The notes beneath the pieces were generated by a model. It did not search any database, was not told where the DNA came from, and was given only the letters and a program-made list of their open reading frames with translations. Below, one piece after another: positions 1 to 7,697 of a stretch of DNA of 23,700 bases. Within the stretch, counting starts at the first letter, position 1. The number at the start of each line of letters is the position of its first letter. The stretch comes from JANOYC01 sp031428675 (GTDB lineage: Bacteria; Actinomycetota; Actinomycetes; Actinomycetales; Microbacteriaceae), in NCBI GenBank assembly GCA_031428675.1, contig JANOYC010000175.1:1-23700 (forward strand). Reading direction: 5' to 3'. The position numbers were made by a program, and so were the translations under genes.

Positions 1-162
1 AGGCAAACCGAACGAGGTAACACTCAATCGGAACCGAAGAGCAGGTCGCAACATCGCACGTTACAGTGCGGTACGACACTCGACGGGAAAAAAGAAGACC
101 TCCGAGCCTCGCAAAAAGGCCCGGGGGCCTTCGCTTGTTAACGCACGATTGTTAGCGGGGGT
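1..162. other. Left edge, no assignable gene; GC-rich hairpin
   Basis: No gene can be assigned here. Two plus-strand frames are open from the window edge, one ending at the TAA at 139-141, but neither gives a recognisable protein. A perfect 7-bp inverted repeat with a 2-base loop (AAGGCCC-GG-GGGCCTT) lies at 116-131. It could be the terminator of a gene entering from the left, although no T-run follows it. The stretch is cut off by the insertion sequence that starts near 163. Confidence 0.3.
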
Positions 163-1395
163 GGCTTATAGGCCAGAACGTGTGGATGGTTTGGGCGTGT
201 CATCCTCGTCCTGCCCAGCCGGCTCGGGTCCATAGGCCTTCTTCGGCGGTGAGGGCGGTGTCGTAGAGGGCTGGGCCGTTGGGTTCCTCGACCGGTTCTG
301 CAGTCGGGGTGGCGGTGGTCAGGGTAGCGAGTTTCAGTGCCTGGTCGAGCTCGAGTTCGTGGAGAACGAGGAACCATTCGACTGCTCGTCGTTGGTGTTC
401 TTCCTTCATCCCGCGGTGGTGGCGCAGGAGTGTTCTTATCTGGCTGTTGATGCCGCCTTCGAGTCGGCTGGTCGTGCGGGGACATCCGGTGGTCAGGTGG
501 GTGAAGAGCACGTCGCGGTGAACGACGAGGCGGATCAACAGCCAGGCTTTGCGGAGCCGGTGGTGGGTGAAGCCGAACTGTCCGTTGATGAACATTGTGC
601 GTTCCCGGGTGAGGTGCCCGAAGGCACGCCACCATTGATCCAGACGCACCCGCCACGCGATCGCGTGATCGATGTCAGTGACGTCCGATAACTGCATGAT
701 CAGCCCGCGCAGGGCCCGTCCGGCGTCGGTGCGGGGGTTGCGGGTCAGGTGGCGGGTGATATTCATCTGCAAGTGGAACAGGCAGCGTTGGTGCTTCGCG
801 TCGGGCCAGAGTGTCCGCAACGCGGTCGGCAGTCCCGTGCCTCCGTCGGAGACGAGAACATCAGGCGCGGGAATCTGTTCGAGCAGTGCTGACCAGGAGG
901 CGATCGATTCCCCGCCGCACCACTGCCATGCCAACACGTTTCCGGTCTCGTTGATCGCGATCAGCAGACACCATGAACTGATCCAGATTCCGTCGACGAT
1001 GACCGCGTCAGGGATCGTCGATACCGGCGGCAGATGCGGCTGCATGTTCCAGCACCACGCGGTGCTGCGCCGGAACGAGCGCCCGGTCGTCGTGCCGTCA
1101 GCATCCGCTTGAGTGTGTTTGCCGGTCAGCCATGACACGAACGATCGCAGCTCATGGCGTGCGGTGAGATCTGGTCGTTTCCGAATCTGCGACGCCCCAC
1201 ACATCGGGCACCGCCACCGCTGAGTCCCGGCGGCGGTCTTTCCGTTCTTGACCAGCACCGAATCGCATACCAGACACGTCGTCGAGTTCGAGGGAAGGAC
1301 CACGACTAAGAGTCACGGACTATGACGACCCCCATTTCGGCCCGCAATCACAACGCTAGATGGAAATCCCATCCACACGTTCTGGCCTATAACCC
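163..1395 (-). mobile_element. IS256-superfamily (IS1249-like) insertion sequence
   Basis: One transposase gene is bounded by perfect 24-bp inverted repeats at 166-189 and 1369-1392 (TTATAGGCCAGAACG... on the left, its complement on the right). Two of the three next outer bases also match, so the ends are set at about 163 and 1395. A clear target-site duplication was not found: GGGGGT occurs near both ends (157-162 and 1401-1406) but not at symmetric distances. The element looks intact and may still be mobile. Confidence 0.85.
200..1303 (-). CDS. IS1249-like transposase (DDE, MULE/IS256 type)
   Basis: This 367-aa protein is the transposase of the surrounding element. It starts with a zinc ribbon (Cys10, Cys13, Cys32, Cys35) that probably helps bind DNA. 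The catalytic core shows DDE candidates Asp104 (VIVDGIW), Asp153 (VSDGGTG) and Glu282 (SRLEGGIN), with the CLFH C-x2-H motif at 174-177 that is typical of IS256/MULE-type enzymes. The length fits full-length IS1249-family members and no frame disruption is seen. The gene fills the element, with its ATG about 65 bases inside the right inverted repeat. Family membership is recognised from motifs; the exact IS name would need a database match. Confidence 0.9.
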   Translation of the reverse strand: MVLPSNSTTCLVCDSVLVKNGKTAAGTQRWRCPMCGASQIRKRPDLTARHELRSFVSWLTGKHTQADADGTTTGRSFRRSTAWCWNMQPHLPPVSTIPDAVIVDGIWISSWCLLIAINETGNVLAWQWCGGESIASWSALLEQIPAPDVLVSDGGTGLPTALRTLWPDAKHQRCLFHLQMNITRHLTRNPRTDAGRALRGLIMQLSDVTDIDHAIAWRVRLDQWWRAFGHLTRERTMFINGQFGFTHHRLRKAWLLIRLVVHRDVLFTHLTTGCPRTTSRLEGGINSQIRTLLRHHRGMKEEHQRRAVEWFLVLHELELDQALKLATLTTATPTAEPVEEPNGPALYDTALTAEEGLWTRAGWAGRG

Positions 1396-1403
1396 TCATT
1401 GGG

Positions 1404-1429
1404 GGTCGATTCTGGGTCGAAAATCGACC
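1404..1429. other. 8-bp inverted repeat beside the IS end
   Basis: GGTCGATT at 1404-1411 pairs perfectly with AATCGACC at 1422-1429 around a 10-base spacer. It lies between the IS and hen1. It may be a regulator-binding site or a folded leader of the RNA-repair operon, or chance; nothing in the sequence decides between these. Confidence 0.35.
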
Positions 1430-1446
1430 AGCCGGGCTCTCCCCAG

Positions 1447-1497
1447 CCCAGTGTTTGTCTAGGTTTTGGTCGAACCGACTGAGCTGACCAATTGACC
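1447..1497 (+). repeat. Copy 1 of a 51-bp dispersed repeat (attachment-like)
   Basis: This segment aligns without gaps to 13977-14027. The first 23 bases match at 20 positions (CCCAGTGYTTGTCT...), the middle diverges, and the last 13 bases are identical (TGACCAATTGACC). The conserved tail holds a near-duplicate TGACC separated by AAT, as in direct repeats bound by recombinases. The other copy lies just downstream of a tRNA 3' end, so this one is inferred to be another relic of the same attachment region, with its tRNA part lost, perhaps when the IS arrived. Confidence 0.6.
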
Positions 1498-1607
1498 TCT
1501 GATCGCCTGCCCACTGGCCCGGCCGAGGCGGAGACCACCGGCGTCCGATTCATGTGCGCTCCCGTAGAGTTGCAGCACACTTTCTCATCTCCGAAATCGG
1601 ATCACCT

Positions 1608-2987
1608 TTGCTCGTCACCATCAGTTACTCCGCGCCCAATGCGACTGACTTGGGTTACCTGCTCTACAAGCATCCGGCGAAGGTTCAATCGTTCGAGATG
1701 AGCGTGGGTTGGGCTCACGTCTTCTATCCCGAAGCGACCGAGGAGCGCTGCACGGCGGCGCTCCTTTTGGAGGTCGATCCGATCGGCCTTGTGCGCAACA
1801 AGCGTTTCGGCGGGAGCGACTCGTTCTCGCTCGGTCACTACGTCAACGACCGTCCTTACGCGTCATCGTCGATGCTCGCCGTTGCGCTCGGTCAAATCTT
1901 CAGGACCGCGATGACGGGCCGGTGCGACTCGCGACCAGAGCTTGCCGCTACCCCCATCCCGCTCGAGATCGGACTGACAGCGGTGCCTAGCAAGGGTCTG
2001 GATGGACTTGCGACGCGTTTGTTCGAACCGCTCGGCTGGGAAGTTGACGAGACGGCCATCCCGCTCGACACGACATTTCCAGCTTGGGGCGATTCGCACT
2101 ACACGAACCTGAAGCTGCGCGGCACGATCCGCTTGGCTGATGCCCTGCGTCAGATTTATGTTCTGCTGCCGGTTCTCGACGATTCGAAGCACTACTGGGT
2201 GAGCGACGATGAGGTCGGCAAACTACTTCGCTCGGGCGAAGGCTGGCTGCCGGACCATCCCGACCGCGACTTGATTACGCGTCGCTATCTAGCGCACCAA
2301 CGCAGCATGGTCGCCGATGCAACCGCTCGACTCGTTGAGCTCGGCGATGATCTTGCTGAGGACGAGCCATTGGGTAGGCCAACGTCCCCTCTATACGCCA
2401 TGCGCGCTGAGGCAGTTCTCGCGGCGCTCAAGGATGTCAACGCGCACCGGGTGGTCGACCTTGGTTGTGGCGAGGGCGCGCTGCTGAAGCGTCTCATCCT
2501 GGACCTCACTTTCACCGAGATCATCGGCACGGACGTCTCATCCCGGTCACTCCTGGCGGCCGAGGAGAAACTGCATTTCCGGGATCTCAGTGACACCCAG
2601 CGTGCTCGGGTTCGTCTCCTGCAGTCGTCGGTCACGTACCTCGACGACCGGATAAGGGGCCTCGATGCAGCAGTGCTGATGGAGGTTATTGAGCACGTGG
2701 ACCCCGACCGTCTCGCATCGCTCGAGTCTTCAGTGTTTGGTAACGCCCGTCCAAACGTTGTCATCGTGACCACACCGAACTCCGAATACAACGTGCTCTA
2801 CCCATCGCTTGCCGCTGGGCGATTCCGTCACCCTGATCATCGTTTCGAGTGGACTCGCGCCGAGTTCGCAGAATGGGCTCAGGGCATCTGCGACCGAAAT
2901 AGCTACAGCGTCGAATTCAGATCTGTGGGTGAGGTCGACCCTGTCCATGGGTCACCGACGCAACTCGCGTTGTTCAGGACGGCGTGA
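1608..2987 (+). CDS. hen1: Hen1, 3'-terminal RNA 2'-O-methyltransferase
   Basis: Bacterial Hen1 methylates the 2'-OH of the 3'-terminal ribose of cleaved RNA before Pnkp seals it, so the repaired RNA resists the same ribotoxin. The N-terminal part (about residues 1-230) is the Hen1 domain known to activate the Pnkp ligase; the C-terminal part is the methyltransferase. Visible motifs are the SAM loop VVDLGCGEG (282-290) and the metal site Glu359, Glu362, His363 (EVIEH) plus a His in HPDHRFEW (408-411). TTG at 1608 is chosen as start (459 aa) because the family begins near 'LVTISYSAPNATDLGYLLYK'. An in-frame ATG at 1554 would add 18 residues that do not look like the family. There is no strong Shine-Dalgarno at either start. 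The gene overlaps pnkp by four bases. Confidence 0.92.
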   Translation: MLVTISYSAPNATDLGYLLYKHPAKVQSFEMSVGWAHVFYPEATEERCTAALLLEVDPIGLVRNKRFGGSDSFSLGHYVNDRPYASSSMLAVALGQIFRTAMTGRCDSRPELAATPIPLEIGLTAVPSKGLDGLATRLFEPLGWEVDETAIPLDTTFPAWGDSHYTNLKLRGTIRLADALRQIYVLLPVLDDSKHYWVSDDEVGKLLRSGEGWLPDHPDRDLITRRYLAHQRSMVADATARLVELGDDLAEDEPLGRPTSPLYAMRAEAVLAALKDVNAHRVVDLGCGEGALLKRLILDLTFTEIIGTDVSSRSLLAAEEKLHFRDLSDTQRARVRLLQSSVTYLDDRIRGLDAAVLMEVIEHVDPDRLASLESSVFGNARPNVVIVTTPNSEYNVLYPSLAAGRFRHPDHRFEWTRAEFAEWAQGICDRNSYSVEFRSVGEVDPVHGSPTQLALFRTA

Positions 2988-5530
2988 CAATGGCCGAACT
3001 CACCATTCCTGAAATGTCTCTTGTCGTCCTCATCGGGTCGAGCGGATCCGGCAAGTCCACGTTCGCACGCGAACACTTCGGCCCCTTCGAAACGCTGTCG
3101 AGCGACTTCTTTCGCGGCCTGGTTTCGAATAACGAGAACGACCAAGCCGCAACTAACCCCGCCTTCGAGGCTCTCCGATTCGTGGCGTCCCAGCGACTGA
3201 GCGCTGGTCTACTCACCGTTATCGACGCGACGAACGTTCAAGCCGAAGCACGCAAGGGCTTTGTGCAGCTCGCACGCGACCATGATGTTCTTCCGGTTGC
3301 GATCGTGCTGGATGTGCCCGAGCGGGTCTGCGTGGATCGAAACGAGAGCCGCACGGATCGTCAGTTCGACGCGAGCGTAATCAAGCGGCAGCAAGATCAG
3401 CTTCGTCGGTCGATGAAGTTTCTCGGCAAAGAGGGATTCCGCAAAGTCCACGTGCTCCACGGTGTCGATGAGATCGCCGCGGCAACGATCACGATGGAGC
3501 CGCTGCTCAACGACTTCCGCCACGAGACGGGACCTTTCGACGCCATCGGCGATATCCATGGTTGCCGGTCGGAGCTTGAGACACTTCTCGGCGACCTCGG
3601 ATACGAGATCGAGCGCGATGGTGAGGGCCGTCCGGTGGATGCTGCTCACGCCGAGGGTCGAAAGGTGGTGTTCCTCGGCGACCTTGTCGATCGCGGGCCC
3701 GACACCCCGGGAGTCTTGCGGCTTGCAATGGGGATGGTTCGCAATGGTCATGCCCTGGCGGTGCCGGGGAATCATGAGAGCAAGCTCGTCCGCGCACTTC
3801 GAGGTAAGAACGTTCAGACCTCCCACGGCCTGGCTGAGTCCTTGACGCAGCTCGCAGCGGAGGAGCCCGAGTTCCGAAAGGAAGTCGAGCAGTTCGCGGA
3901 TGGCCTGGTGTCCCACCTGGTGCTGGACGGAGGCAACCTGGTCGTCGCGCACGCCGGCCTGATCGAGGCGTATCAGGGACGCGCATCCGGTCGAGTCCGG
4001 TCGTTCGCTCTGTATGGTGACACGACTGGCGAAACCGACGAGTACGGCCTCCCTGTGCGACTTCCGTGGGCCGAGAGCTACCGTGGTCGGGCAATGGTTC
4101 TGTACGGACACACGCCGACACTCGAGCCCGAGTGGGTCAACAACACGATGTGCCTCGACACCGGGTGCGTGTTCGGCGGAAAGCTCACTGCGCTTCGCTA
4201 CCCCGAGCGGGAGATCGTCTCCGTTCCCGCCGAGAAGGTCTGGTACGAACCCGCAAAGCCCCTGGCCGCCGCGGCAGCAGCTGTTGCCCCCGAGCGAGCG
4301 GCAGGTGTGCTGTCGATCGACGACGTTCTCGGCAAGCACATCGTCGAGACCCGCACGCACGGTCGCGTCGGCGTGCGTGAAGAGTACGCAGCGGGCGCCC
4401 TCGAGGTCATGAGCCGATGGGCGATCGATCCGCGGTGGCTGCTCTATCTGCCACCGACCATGAGCCCGCCGAATACCTCAAGCCTCGAATCTATGCTCGA
4501 GCACCCGGCCGAAGCATTCTCGACCTACCGAAAGGAGGGCGTGAACGAGGTCATCTGCGAAGAGAAGCACATGGGATCCCGTGCCGTCGTCCTCCTCACC
4601 CGCAATCCGGGCCGCTTTGACGCGCCAGCCAGATGGCGCGGAACCGTGCACACCCGAACCGGTCGGCCGTTCTTTTCTAATGAGCTCGCCGACACATTCC
4701 TCGCCCGACTTGATGCTGCCTTCGACGCCGCAGGACTTTGGTCGGAACTGGGGACGGATTGGACGATTCTCGATGCCGAACTGTTGCCATGGTCCCTCAA
4801 GGCCCGCGACATGATTCGACAGCAGTACGCGTCTGTCGGCGCGGCCGCCACAGCGGCACTGCCGAAGGCCGTGCATGTGCTCGAGCAGGCCGCCGCGAAC
4901 GGCATACCTGTCGGTGACCTTCTCGACCGAACGCGGTCGCGGCAACAGAACGCCGAGGGCTACGTGCGCTCGTATCGCAACTACAGCGCCCCATCCGAGG
5001 GCTTGGCGGGCGTGCAGCTCGCTCCCTTCCAGGTGCTCGCGACTGAGGGAGCAACTTATTCCGACAAGAGCCACGCCTGGCACCTATCGGTAGCCGATCG
5101 GCTCGCAGCTGTTGACCCCGAGTTCGTTCGTCCGACGAAGTCGATGATCGTGGATCTTGCCGACCCCGAATCTGTGGATGCCGCGACTCAGTGGTGGGAA
5201 TTGTTGACCGCTTCCGGCGGCGAGGGAATGGTGGTCAAGCCGCTGGCTAACCTCATTCGCGGACCGAAGGGGCTCGTCCAGCCCGGGATCAAGGTTCGCG
5301 GTCGCGAGTACCTTCGGATCATTTACGGCCCCGACTACACCGAGCCGAACAACCTGTCGCGCCTGCGCGAGCGCAACCTCGCGCACAAGCGCTCGATGGC
5401 ACTCCGCGAATACGCCCTCGGAATCGAAGCGCTCGAACGTCTCGCTGCCGGCGAATCCCTGTGGAAGATTCACCAAGCGGTGTTCGCGGTGCTCGCGATG
5501 GAGTCTGAACCGGTCGATCCACGGCTGTAA
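2984..5530 (+). CDS. pnkp: Pnkp, polynucleotide kinase-phosphatase-ligase
   Basis: This 848-aa end-healing and sealing enzyme is about the length of the characterised clostridial Pnkp. Domains in order: a 5'-OH kinase with P-loop GSSGSGKST (18-26); a binuclear-metal 2',3'-phosphatase with GDIHG (189-193), GDLVDRG (232-238), GNHE (262-265) and later His motifs (VVAHAG, YGHTP); and, from about 470, a ligase-type adenylyltransferase with Lys528 in EEKHMGS as the nucleotidyl-accepting lysine. In this family the ligase domain is active only with Hen1, whose gene directly precedes it. GTG at 2984 overlaps the hen1 stop (GTGA); ATG at 2990 is an equally plausible start. All key residues are present, so the system looks functional. 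The likely substrates are tRNAs cut by anticodon nucleases. Confidence 0.95.
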   Translation: MTMAELTIPEMSLVVLIGSSGSGKSTFAREHFGPFETLSSDFFRGLVSNNENDQAATNPAFEALRFVASQRLSAGLLTVIDATNVQAEARKGFVQLARDHDVLPVAIVLDVPERVCVDRNESRTDRQFDASVIKRQQDQLRRSMKFLGKEGFRKVHVLHGVDEIAAATITMEPLLNDFRHETGPFDAIGDIHGCRSELETLLGDLGYEIERDGEGRPVDAAHAEGRKVVFLGDLVDRGPDTPGVLRLAMGMVRNGHALAVPGNHESKLVRALRGKNVQTSHGLAESLTQLAAEEPEFRKEVEQFADGLVSHLVLDGGNLVVAHAGLIEAYQGRASGRVRSFALYGDTTGETDEYGLPVRLPWAESYRGRAMVLYGHTPTLEPEWVNNTMCLDTGCVFGGKLTALRYPEREIVSVPAEKVWYEPAKPLAAAAAAVAPERAAGVLSIDDVLGKHIVETRTHGRVGVREEYAAGALEVMSRWAIDPRWLLYLPPTMSPPNTSSLESMLEHPAEAFSTYRKEGVNEVICEEKHMGSRAVVLLTRNPGRFDAPARWRGTVHTRTGRPFFSNELADTFLARLDAAFDAAGLWSELGTDWTILDAELLPWSLKARDMIRQQYASVGAAATAALPKAVHVLEQAAANGIPVGDLLDRTRSRQQNAEGYVRSYRNYSAPSEGLAGVQLAPFQVLATEGATYSDKSHAWHLSVADRLAAVDPEFVRPTKSMIVDLADPESVDAATQWWELLTASGGEGMVVKPLANLIRGPKGLVQPGIKVRGREYLRIIYGPDYTEPNNLSRLRERNLAHKRSMALREYALGIEALERLAAGESLWKIHQAVFAVLAMESEPVDPRL

Positions 5531-5552
5531 CTCGGTGCAGTGGCCTTTTGGG

Positions 5553-5578
5553 CGTGCCCACATTTCACCCACACTTGG
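5553..5578 (+). repeat. Copy 1 of a 26-bp repeat (arm-site-like)
   Basis: CGTGCCCACATTTCACCCAC... differs at only two of 26 positions from 22993-23018. Within it, CACATTTCACCCACA (5559-5573) recurs with one mismatch at 5796-5810, on the other side of the tRNA fragment. Short C/A-rich repeats flanking a tRNA-derived core are typical of tyrosine-integrase arm sites; that role is inferred. Confidence 0.6.
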
Positions 5579-5678
5579 GGAACATCGTGGTCAACTCGCG
5601 TCATCGGAGTCGCGCCCAGTCACCAGTATTTTCGTAGGATTTCGACCACTTCCGCATAACTCCACGGAAACGGCTTTC

Positions 5679-5725
5679 GACTACGGATCAATAGGCCGGG
5701 GGTTCAAATCCCTCCGGGCGCACGA
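5679..5725 (+). pseudogene. 3' half of tRNA-Arg(ACG), probable att core
   Basis: The segment fits tRNA numbering from the anticodon loop onward: loop CTACGGA (5681-5687, anticodon ACG), TCAAT (5688-5692), variable AGGCC, T-stem GGGGG, T-loop TTCAAAT (5703-5709), CCCTC, acceptor strand CGGGCGC (5715-5721), A, then CGA instead of CCA. The bases before the loop (TTCGA) do not pair properly with TCAAT, and no acceptor, D-arm or 5' half sits at the right distance. It is therefore a fragment and not a working tRNA. Identity beginning at the anticodon loop is what integrase crossover in a tRNA gene leaves behind. Confidence 0.75.
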
Positions 5726-5739
5726 AAATAGTGGCTCCG

Positions 5740-5772
5740 ACCGGGACTTTTGCTGCGAGGGCAAGTCCCGGT
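5740..5772. terminator. Perfect 10-bp hairpin after the tRNA fragment
   Basis: ACCGGGACTT (5740-5749) and AAGTCCCGGT (5763-5772) form an uninterrupted stem with a 13-base loop, 15 bases after the tRNA acceptor end. A position just after a tRNA end suggests a tRNA terminator carried along with the fragment. No T-run follows, so another role (recombinase or host-factor site) is possible. Confidence 0.45.
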
Positions 5773-5795
5773 TCGTCTCGCTACCCACACCCTGC

Positions 5796-5810
5796 CACAC
5801 TTCACCCACA
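5796..5810 (+). repeat. Short repeat, second arm-site-like copy
   Basis: CACACTTCACCCACA matches 5559-5573 at 14 of 15 positions in the same orientation and lies downstream of the tRNA core. The pair therefore flanks the core, as arm-type integrase sites do. Confidence 0.45.
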
Positions 5811-5947
5811 GCCGACCGCGATGCGCGCGGATTCAGCCTTCGTCTTGGCCTCGTGCCCCCGTCTCTCCGGGCTTTCTCGTCCGGCAACGACCCTGGCCTC
5901 TTGACCTGCGGTCAGTTGGCTGAGGGATCAGCCCCGGGCTTGCCCCG

Positions 5948-6828
5948 CTAGCTAATACGTGAGCGAATTCGAGCGGTGGCAAGCACGGTGAAAGCGACAG
6001 CCATTAGCGCTAGGAGGCCGATCGCGTACCAAGCGGGGACTGCCCAATCGCCGACGGCGAGGCGAATTCCGTAGAGGCTGCTCAACTAGTCGATTGCGTT
6101 CTGATTGTCGCCGACTAAGTCGGAAAGCGGAGTTCGAGTGAACTCCAGGCGCAGCAGCATGGCGGATTGAGCAAACGGGAGTGCGCCAACGGTGGAGCGC
6201 ACAGCGTCAGGAAAAAGTCCTAAGGCGATGTAGGCGCCCGCAGCGAAACCGACGACTGTGCCGACGATCGTCGAGAGGGCCGAGAAAGAGCCGCTGGTGC
6301 GGAGGAAGGAGACGATGAATGCCCACAGTGCGGTGAATCCGGCTGTCGAGAGAAGGATCCACCCTAACGAGCTGACCACTTCAGCGACGCCCAGCATGAC
6401 CCCGCTCTCCAACCACAGGCACAGGAACGCGACGCCTAGCACGAACACCGTCATGAGCACACCGATGGAGAATGCGGAGATCAGGTGTCCCAGCACTAAC
6501 TGACTGCGCTTGACGGGTGACACGAGGAAGTCTCGGAAACGGTTGGAGGCGGCGTCATCCATGAAGACCGAGAGCGCGCCGAGCGGGGTGGTCATTGTCG
6601 AAAGAGCCACAATGCCGCCCAACATCCACGCGTCAACGAAGCCGCCGACGTGAGCTGAGTCGGCACCAGGGGTACGCGATCGATGATCGACGCGACCTGC
6701 AGATCGCCGAGAAATAGTGTGTACAGCAGATAGACGATGAGCGCACTGAGTAGTGAGAAGAAGATAGTGAGCGGGTCTCGGACGAATATGCGCAGGTTGC
6801 GTCCGGTGATGGCGAGGACGTTGTTCAT
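5948..6828 (-). pseudogene. ABC-2 type permease, broken by frameshift and stop
   Basis: The 5' part (6828 down to about 6672) encodes an ABC-2 permease start (MNNVLAITGRNLRIFVRDPL, first membrane segment). The frame then shifts by one base near 6667-6673, and the reading continues in another frame with family features (SVFMDDAASNRFRDFLVSPV, several membrane helices). A TAG at 6086-6088 interrupts this frame after DNQNAID. In-frame translation beyond it continues as a final membrane segment and basic tail, ending with the TAG at 5948-5950. Two independent lesions make a functional exporter subunit unlikely unless both are sequencing errors. The ATG overlaps the ATPase stop (ATGA), as in an intact operon. 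Confidence 0.85.
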
Positions 6829-7697
6829 CAGGCGGCCTGAACCTGACGCGCGATGAGAGCGAGGAACACGTCGTCCATCCGACCGTGTCGGAACTCAACA
6901 TCGAGTACGGATTTTCCCCGGTCGATGAGAATTCGGCGAGCTTGGGCTGAGTCCGCGACAGGAATGTGTTCGAGGCCGGCCGCGGTGGTCAGGCTGAGGA
7001 TGCTCGAGCTGTGTCGCGCACGCAGTTCGGCGGGGGTACCTTCCGCGATGAGGTGACCGTGATCGATGATCGCGACGTGATCGACCTCCTCTGTCTCCTC
7101 CATGTAGTGCGTGGTCAGAAAGACGGTCAAGCCAGTGCGCTCGCGCAACTCGTGGATAGTGCGCCACACGAGTTGGCGGCTTGCTGGGTCCAGGCCGGTC
7201 GTGGGTTCGTCTAGGAAAAGAACGTGCGGTTCGTGAATGAGTGCGCGGGCGATGTCGACCCGGCGCCGATGGCCACCGGACAACTTTCCGTAGCTTCGGT
7301 CGAGAATCTCGCCGAGCTGCACTGTTTTCGTGAGCTGGGTAATCCGTTCACGGATGGCCAGCCGGGTTCCGAGGTACGGCAGTCCGCGAAGCGTGAGATT
7401 TTCGCGCACGGTAAGGCCGTCGTCGAGGAGGGAATCCTGAAAGACCACGCCGATAGCCCGCCGAACCGATTCGCCGTTTGAGGCGACGTCGTGACCGCCG
7501 ACCGAGAGTCGTCCCGAGTCCGGGTGGGTCACCGTGGTGAGACACGCGATCGTGGTTGACTTCCCCGCGCCGTTCGTCCCCAGGAAGGCGAACACGCTGC
7601 CCTGAGGCACTGCGAACGACACATCGTCAACGGCAGTGACGTCGCGGTACCGTTTCGTCAATCCGGCGACTTCAACGCTCGGTTGCATCGGATTCAT
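6828..7697 (-). CDS. ABC transporter ATPase (drug/ABC-2 exporter type)
   Basis: This 289-aa nucleotide-binding subunit would drive the adjacent ABC-2 permease. It has Walker A GTNGAGKST (40-48), signature LSGGH in place of LSGGQ, Walker B HVLFLDEPT, and the H-loop in LTTHYM, followed by a C-terminal extension common to DrrA-like ATPases. The start is uncertain: ATG at 7697 or 7688, both overlapping the end of the upstream DUF4389 gene and both lacking a clear Shine-Dalgarno. A longer upstream extension is rejected because it reads through the DUF4389 coding region. The protein is intact, but its only neighbouring membrane partner is broken. The substrate cannot be deduced. Confidence 0.88.
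   Translation of the reverse strand: MNPMQPSVEVAGLTKRYRDVTAVDDVSFAVPQGSVFAFLGTNGAGKSTTIACLTTVTHPDSGRLSVGGHDVASNGESVRRAIGVVFQDSLLDDGLTVRENLTLRGLPYLGTRLAIRERITQLTKTVQLGEILDRSYGKLSGGHRRRVDIARALIHEPHVLFLDEPTTGLDPASRQLVWRTIHELRERTGLTVFLTTHYMEETEEVDHVAIIDHGHLIAEGTPAELRARHSSSILSLTTAAGLEHIPVADSAQARRILIDRGKSVLDVEFRHGRMDDVFLALIARQVQAA

Larger units (their letters stand above)
5531..5947. other. Gene-free junction between pnkp and the minus-strand block
   Basis: No gene is supported in these 417 bases. They contain the 26-bp repeat (5553-5578), the tRNA-Arg 3' half (5679-5722), a perfect 10-bp hairpin (5740-5772) and the second short repeat (5796-5810). Small open frames here translate tRNA sequence and are not believed. 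The stretch reads as an attachment-site junction between two acquired blocks. Confidence 0.6.

Noticed and set aside
157..1406. GGGGGT on both sides of the IS as a target-site duplication
   Set aside because: The copies are not at equal distance from the inverted repeats, so they do not define a duplication.
3209..4360. Long minus-strand frames opposite pnkp
   Set aside because: They lie fully antisense to a gene with all catalytic motifs and show no family resemblance or start signals.
5612..5725. Possible complete tRNA starting at GCGCCCA (5612)
   Set aside because: The distance to the acceptor 3' strand is over 110 bases and no D-arm or anticodon 5' strand fits between; the match is by chance.
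5535..5951. Small open frames across the tRNA relic
   Set aside because: Their residues come from tRNA and hairpin sequence (for example the GFKSLRAH stretch), a known false-gene pattern.
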